Assembly: GCA_016703425.1 (NCBI GenBank)
Contig: JADJCA010000031.1
Span: 186,001-250,000, forward strand
DNA: 64,000 nucleotides
From: Myxococcales bacterium
GTDB taxonomy: Bacteria; Myxococcota_A; Polyangia; Polyangiales; Polyangiaceae
Direction: 5' to 3'
Part shown: piece after piece, positions 60,449 to 64,000 of the stretch
How the letters are laid out: the number at the start of each line of letters is the position of its first letter
Position numbering within the stretch: position 1 is the stretch's first letter
Notes under the pieces: model-generated
The model's database searches: none
What the model was told of the DNA's origin: nothing
Seen by the model: the letters and a program-made list of their open reading frames with translations, nothing else
Translations under genes and position numbers: made by a program

Positions 60449-61000
60449 CTAGCGGCGGCGTAGAAATCGCTCGAGAGCCACCACGGCGATGGCGTGGCGC
60501 ACGGTGCCCTCGTCGATGAGGCGCGCCGTGTAGGCCTCCGGAACGAGCGCGACCTCGAGCTCCTCGAGCTCGTCGAAGTCGGTCTCGCTCGTCTTGCGAC
60601 ATCCCGTCGCCAAGAACAGGTGGCAGCGATTTCCCTGAATCGCGGGGTTCGGTGAAACGACCCCCAAAGACTCGATACGCTCGGCCTCGTACCCCGTTTC
60701 TTCACGCAGCTCGCGGGCCGCCGTGGTGGCCGGGTCTTCGCCCTCGTCAACCGTGCCGCCGGGCGTCTCGAGCTCGAGCACTTCGGTCCCGAAGCGATAC
60801 TGCCAAACGAGCACGAGCTCACGCTCGGGCGTCACCGCAACCACGTTGCACCAATCGGCGCAGGCGAAGGTGAACACGTCGCGAAGCGGCAAGCCGTCGG
60901 CCGAGTGAACGTCCTGCTGCTCGACGCGGAAGATCCGATGCTGTCCTACGACGCGCTTGTTCGAAAGCCGGTAGGGGCGGAGTTTCGGCGGCGTGAGCAT
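60449..61000 (-). CDS. Nudix hydrolase (ADP-ribose pyrophosphatase-like)
   Basis: Start ATG 61000 gives 183 residues. The complete Nudix box is present: GTVDEGEDPATTAARELREE followed by TGY. The preceding LVWQYRFGTEVLELETPGG is typical of the NudF/ADP-ribose pyrophosphatase group. It hydrolyses nucleoside diphosphate derivatives such as ADP-ribose; the exact substrate is not determined. The frame remains open upstream to 61288 over non-coding sequence. Confidence 0.9.
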   Translation of the reverse strand: MLTPPKLRPYRLSNKRVVGQHRIFRVEQQDVHSADGLPLRDVFTFACADWCNVVAVTPERELVLVWQYRFGTEVLELETPGGTVDEGEDPATTAARELREETGYEAERIESLGVVSPNPAIQGNRCHLFLATGCRKTSETDFDELEELEVALVPEAYTARLIDEGTVRHAIAVVALERFLRRR

Positions 61001-61179
61001 GGGTTCCTTCCTTCGGTCGCTGTTGGGAGAGCGAGAGTCGCTTTTATCGACGAGACAACTGTCTCTCGCAGGTCTCGTTGCACCACAACATTGCACGGGG
61101 GGGCCTTCAGCCCGTACGCCAATCCGCGCTCGCGGTCCGTTTCGTACCGCCACGCTCATCACTCCGCGAGGACCCGCCC

Positions 61180-62034
61180 ATGAACCGTCGACGCTGGCCC
61201 CTCTTCGCTGCACTCTCGCTCCTCGCCGCCTGCTCGGGGACGGAGCGCACCGGCCCCGGTGCCTTAGGGGGCGCGACCGGTGGCGCACCGACCATCGAAC
61301 GCCCAGAGACCGTGTCCACCGCGCCGACGACTGGCGCGGCGTGCGTTCAGAACATCGACATCGTTTTTGTCATGGACGTCTCCAGCTCGATGGGACCGTT
61401 CCTGACGAAGCTGGCGCAGGAGATCTCCGTCGTCGACAGCGCCCTGATGGCCATGAGCCCCGGCGCCGCGCCGTATTACGGACTCGCCGTCTTCGTCGAC
61501 GAGACCAAGATCCTGAACAACGGGCAGCCCTTCGCCAACGTGCCCACGCTCCGCGCCGAGTTTGAGCGCTGGGCGAAGCTCACGTATCAGAACAGCCAGC
61601 TCGACAATCCCGAACAGAACAGCACGTGGCCCGAAAACAGCCTCGACGCCATCTACGGCGCGGCGTCGACGTTTGCCTGGCGTCCGGGCAGCCTTCGGGT
61701 GGTCATCCACACGACCGACGACACCTTCTGGGAAGGGCCGACGACGGCTGATGGTATCGCGGTCCAGCGGAACTACGCCGAGACGGTGACGAAGCTGAAG
61801 AACGAGCAGGTGCGAGTCTTCTCCTTCGCGGCACAGCGCGGCGGGCCCAACGAAGCCGATGACGTCTCGGCGGGCTGGTTCGTACCCTACAAGGGGGCCG
61901 ACCCGATCCCGAAGGCGACCTTCGGCGGCGTCTTCGAGATCGAAAAGGTCGTCGCCGGCCAGCTCTCGCTCTCCGACAGCATCAAGGGTGCGGTCCAATC
62001 GGTGCTCTGTGCTCCGTACCCGAAAGTGAACTGA
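61180..62034 (+). CDS. VWA-domain lipoprotein
   Basis: ATG 61180 gives 284 residues with lipobox LLAAC. A Gly/Thr/Pro linker leads to a von Willebrand A domain with an intact MIDAS motif (VFVMDVSSSMG) and later VVIHTTDDTFWEG. Two Cys flank the domain (GAACVQN and VLCAPYP), probably joined by a disulfide. It lies 101 nt upstream of the MoxR gene, suggesting a role in the MoxR/VWA system or simple adjacency. Confidence 0.82.
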   Translation: MNRRRWPLFAALSLLAACSGTERTGPGALGGATGGAPTIERPETVSTAPTTGAACVQNIDIVFVMDVSSSMGPFLTKLAQEISVVDSALMAMSPGAAPYYGLAVFVDETKILNNGQPFANVPTLRAEFERWAKLTYQNSQLDNPEQNSTWPENSLDAIYGAASTFAWRPGSLRVVIHTTDDTFWEGPTTADGIAVQRNYAETVTKLKNEQVRVFSFAAQRGGPNEADDVSAGWFVPYKGADPIPKATFGGVFEIEKVVAGQLSLSDSIKGAVQSVLCAPYPKVN

Positions 62035-62135
62035 GAGACGGCGAGAGGGGTGGGCCCCCGCGATCCCGCCGGCGCGGGCGCTTCGCGCGAGGGCCTCCTC
62101 GCTCCCGGCTAGCTGTGTTACACGGGGAGCCCGTC

Positions 62136-63122
62136 ATGTACGACGTTCGGTCCCTCAACGAGCTTGTGGCGCGGGAGAGCGCCTTCATCGATCGGCTCTT
62201 CGCCGAGGTCGGCCGCGTCATCGTCGGCCAGACCTACATGATCGAGCGCATCTTGATCGGCATGCTGACGGGCGGTCACGTGCTGCTCGAAGGCGTCCCC
62301 GGTCTCGCGAAAACGCTGACGGTTCGAACGCTGTGCGACGCCATTTCGGCCAAGTTTGCCCGCGTTCAATTCACGCCTGACCTGCTCCCCGCCGACGTGA
62401 TTGGCACGGTGATCTACAACCCGCAGAAGGCCGAGTTCTCGTCGAAGCTCGGCCCGATCTTCGCGAACCTCGTCCTCGCCGACGAGATCAACCGCGCCCC
62501 CGCCAAGGTCCAAAGCGCGCTCCTCGAGGCGATGCAGGAGCGGCAGGTCACCATCGGCGAGAAGACCTATCCGCTGCCAGCGCCGTTCATCGTCATGGCG
62601 ACCCAGAATCCCATCGAGCAGGAGGGCACGTACCCGCTACCGGAAGCGCAGATCGATCGCTTCATGCTCATGGTGAAGGTCACATACCCGTCGCGCGAAG
62701 AAGAGCGACGCATCATGGACCGCACCGCCGGCACCGAACCGCCGCGCGCGACCGCCGTCGTCAAGCCGCAAGACCTCACGAACGCCGCGAAGGTCATCAG
62801 CCAGATGTACGTCGACGATCGCGTGAAGGACTACATCGTGGACGTCGTCTTCGCGACGCGCGATCCGAAGTCCTTCGGCATGAAAGAGATCGCGCCGCTC
62901 GTCGAGTACGGCGCCTCCCCACGCGCCACCATCGCGCTCAACATGGCGGCTCGCGCCCACGCGTTCCTCCGACACCGCGGGTACGTGACGCCCGATGACG
63001 TCAAGGCCATCGGCCTCGACGTGTTGCGCCACCGTGTCGTTTTGACCTACGAGGCCGACGCCGAGCAGATCACGGCGGAGCAGGTGGTGCGGCGGGTGTT
63101 CGAGGTCGTTCCGGTGCCCTGA
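62136..63122 (+). CDS. MoxR-family AAA+ ATPase
   Basis: ATG 62136 gives 328 residues. Walker A is EGVPGLAKT, Walker B LVLADEINRAPAKVQ, followed by EAMQERQVTIG, FIVMATQNPIEQEGTYPLPE (sensor 1 region) and ASPRATIALNMAARAHAFLR (sensor 2). MoxR ATPases act as chaperones for VWA-domain and metalloenzyme partners. The DUF58 gene begins 9 nt after its stop, the standard MoxR-DUF58 pairing. Confidence 0.93.
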   Translation: MYDVRSLNELVARESAFIDRLFAEVGRVIVGQTYMIERILIGMLTGGHVLLEGVPGLAKTLTVRTLCDAISAKFARVQFTPDLLPADVIGTVIYNPQKAEFSSKLGPIFANLVLADEINRAPAKVQSALLEAMQERQVTIGEKTYPLPAPFIVMATQNPIEQEGTYPLPEAQIDRFMLMVKVTYPSREEERRIMDRTAGTEPPRATAVVKPQDLTNAAKVISQMYVDDRVKDYIVDVVFATRDPKSFGMKEIAPLVEYGASPRATIALNMAARAHAFLRHRGYVTPDDVKAIGLDVLRHRVVLTYEADAEQITAEQVVRRVFEVVPVP

Positions 63123-63131
63123 GGTCTTCTG

Positions 63132-64000
63132 ATGATCCCGAAGGAGCTGCTCGCCCAGCTACGATCCATCGAGATCCACACCGCTCGTCTTGCGAACGAG
63201 AACCTCACGGGCAACTACGCCTCGAGCTTCAAGGGTCAAGGGCTCGCGTTCCGCGAGGTGCGCCCCTATCAGCGCGGCGACGACGTTCGCACCATCGACT
63301 GGAACGTCTCGGCGCGCATGAACGAGCCGTTCGTGAAGGTCTTCTCGGAAGAGCGAGAGATGACGGTGATGCTCGTCGTCGACATGTCGGCGAGCGAACG
63401 TTTTGGCTCGAAGCGCGCCGACAAGGCGCGCGTCGCGTCAGAGGTCTCCGCGCTCGTCGCCTTCAGCGCCATTCACAACGGGGACCGCGTCGGTCTCATC
63501 TTGTCGACTGACAAGGTCGAACGAATGGTGCCCCCGAAACGTGGCGAGAAGCACGTGATGCGCGTGGTCCGTGAGATCTTGGGCTTCGACGTCGCGGGGA
63601 GCGGAGAGACCGAAGGCATTCCCGCGGTGCACAAGGAGCGGAGGGCCGCGCGCCGTCACGCGGTCGATGTCGGCCACGTGCCGCTTGGGGCACGAACGGA
63701 TCTCTCGTCGGCTCTTGAAGCGCTCGTTCGCGTAGCGCGCCGCCGCAGCGTCGCCTTCCTCATCAGCGACTTCTTTGCCGAGGGCTACGAGCAGGCGCTG
63801 GCGCTGGCGGCCTTGAAGCACGACCTCATCGCCGTCGTGTTGACCGACGTCCGCGACACCGAGATGCCCGACGTCGGCCTCGCGACCTTCGAAGATCTCG
63901 AAACGGGCATGAGCGTCGTCGTCGACACGAGCGACGCCCGAGTACGCGCGGCCTACGCGGCCGAGATGCGCAAGCTCGTCGAGCGTCGCAACCAGACGAT
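63132..64000 (+). CDS. DUF58 domain protein, 3' end beyond the window
   Basis: ATG 63132 begins a frame open to the window end (about 289 residues seen). The N-terminal signature SSFKGQGLAFREVRPYQRGD DVR, continued by TIDWN, is the DUF58 hallmark. A VWA-like fold follows (MLVVDMSASERFG, DLSSALEALVRVARRRS, FLISDFF). An insertion of about 20 residues (GETEGIPAVHKERRAARR) precedes the DLSSAL segment. In family operons DUF58 works with MoxR and membrane VWA proteins in envelope-associated processes. No TM is visible in this part. Confidence 0.92.
   Translation, partial: MIPKELLAQLRSIEIHTARLANENLTGNYASSFKGQGLAFREVRPYQRGDDVRTIDWNVSARMNEPFVKVFSEEREMTVMLVVDMSASERFGSKRADKARVASEVSALVAFSAIHNGDRVGLILSTDKVERMVPPKRGEKHVMRVVREILGFDVAGSGETEGIPAVHKERRAARRHAVDVGHVPLGARTDLSSALEALVRVARRRSVAFLISDFFAEGYEQALALAALKHDLIAVVLTDVRDTEMPDVGLATFEDLETGMSVVVDTSDARVRAAYAAEMRKLVERRNQT

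Overview
The window is GC-rich, densely coded bacterial DNA. It carries about 50 protein genes and no rRNA, tRNA, CRISPR array, prophage or insertion sequence that I can see. The style points to a myxobacterium-type organism (Myxococcota, probably the Polyangia/Sorangiineae side). The reasons are some 15 predicted lipoproteins, many with Asp-Ala-Gly-rich or Cys-rich spacers, FHA-domain signalling proteins, TolQ/TolR/TonB-type machinery, a GAF-GGDEF cyclase, and frequent GTG starts with ATGA/GTGA overlaps. The assignment comes from gene style only, not from a marker gene.

Layout. 1-12.5 kb: two lipoproteins (one cut by the left edge, one with a broken reading frame), an alpha/beta hydrolase divergent from an M15-type murein peptidase, an alginate-export-type porin, a CCA-adding enzyme divergent from an acyl-CoA dehydrogenase, and more lipoproteins. 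12.6-18.2 kb: a two-gene operon for an HgdB-like 2-hydroxyacyl-CoA dehydratase component and a 1252-residue double activase, with operator-like palindromes upstream. 18.7-27.8 kb: secreted and lipid-anchored proteins (including a trypsin-fold protein with Thr in place of the catalytic Ser and a very long Gly-rich tail), a dienelactone hydrolase, a TetR regulator, a 58-residue small ORF and a HAD-IG 5'-nucleotidase. 27.8-31.9 kb: a tightly coupled truD-tolQ-tolR-tonB-udg operon. 31.9-42.6 kb: an outer-membrane barrel, a methyltransferase, a trypsin-like protease, a GAF/GGDEF cyclase, a rhomboid protease and pruA. 42.8-55.1 kb: two lipoproteins lie downstream of a five-gene FHA signalling operon. 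55.2-57.4 kb: larB-larC. 57.5-64 kb: an MDR oxidoreductase, small lipoproteins, a Nudix hydrolase, and a VWA lipoprotein followed by MoxR and DUF58 genes.

The most system-like locus is 46856-55054. It encodes a zinc-ribbon/FHA protein, a VWA-TM-zinc-ribbon-FHA protein, a membrane-anchored PP2C phosphatase, a triple-FHA ABCG-type transporter and a small tail-anchored protein, all on one strand with gaps of 30 nt or less. This looks like a phosphothreonine-controlled export or envelope module with the eraser and readers encoded together and the kinase elsewhere.

Data-quality warning: three genes (1530-3778, 25328-26975, 47233-50195) are interrupted only by single-base indels, several in short homopolymers. 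Repairing them gives exactly 750, 549 and 987 codons. Sequencing or assembly error is the likeliest explanation, so each should be read as one gene.
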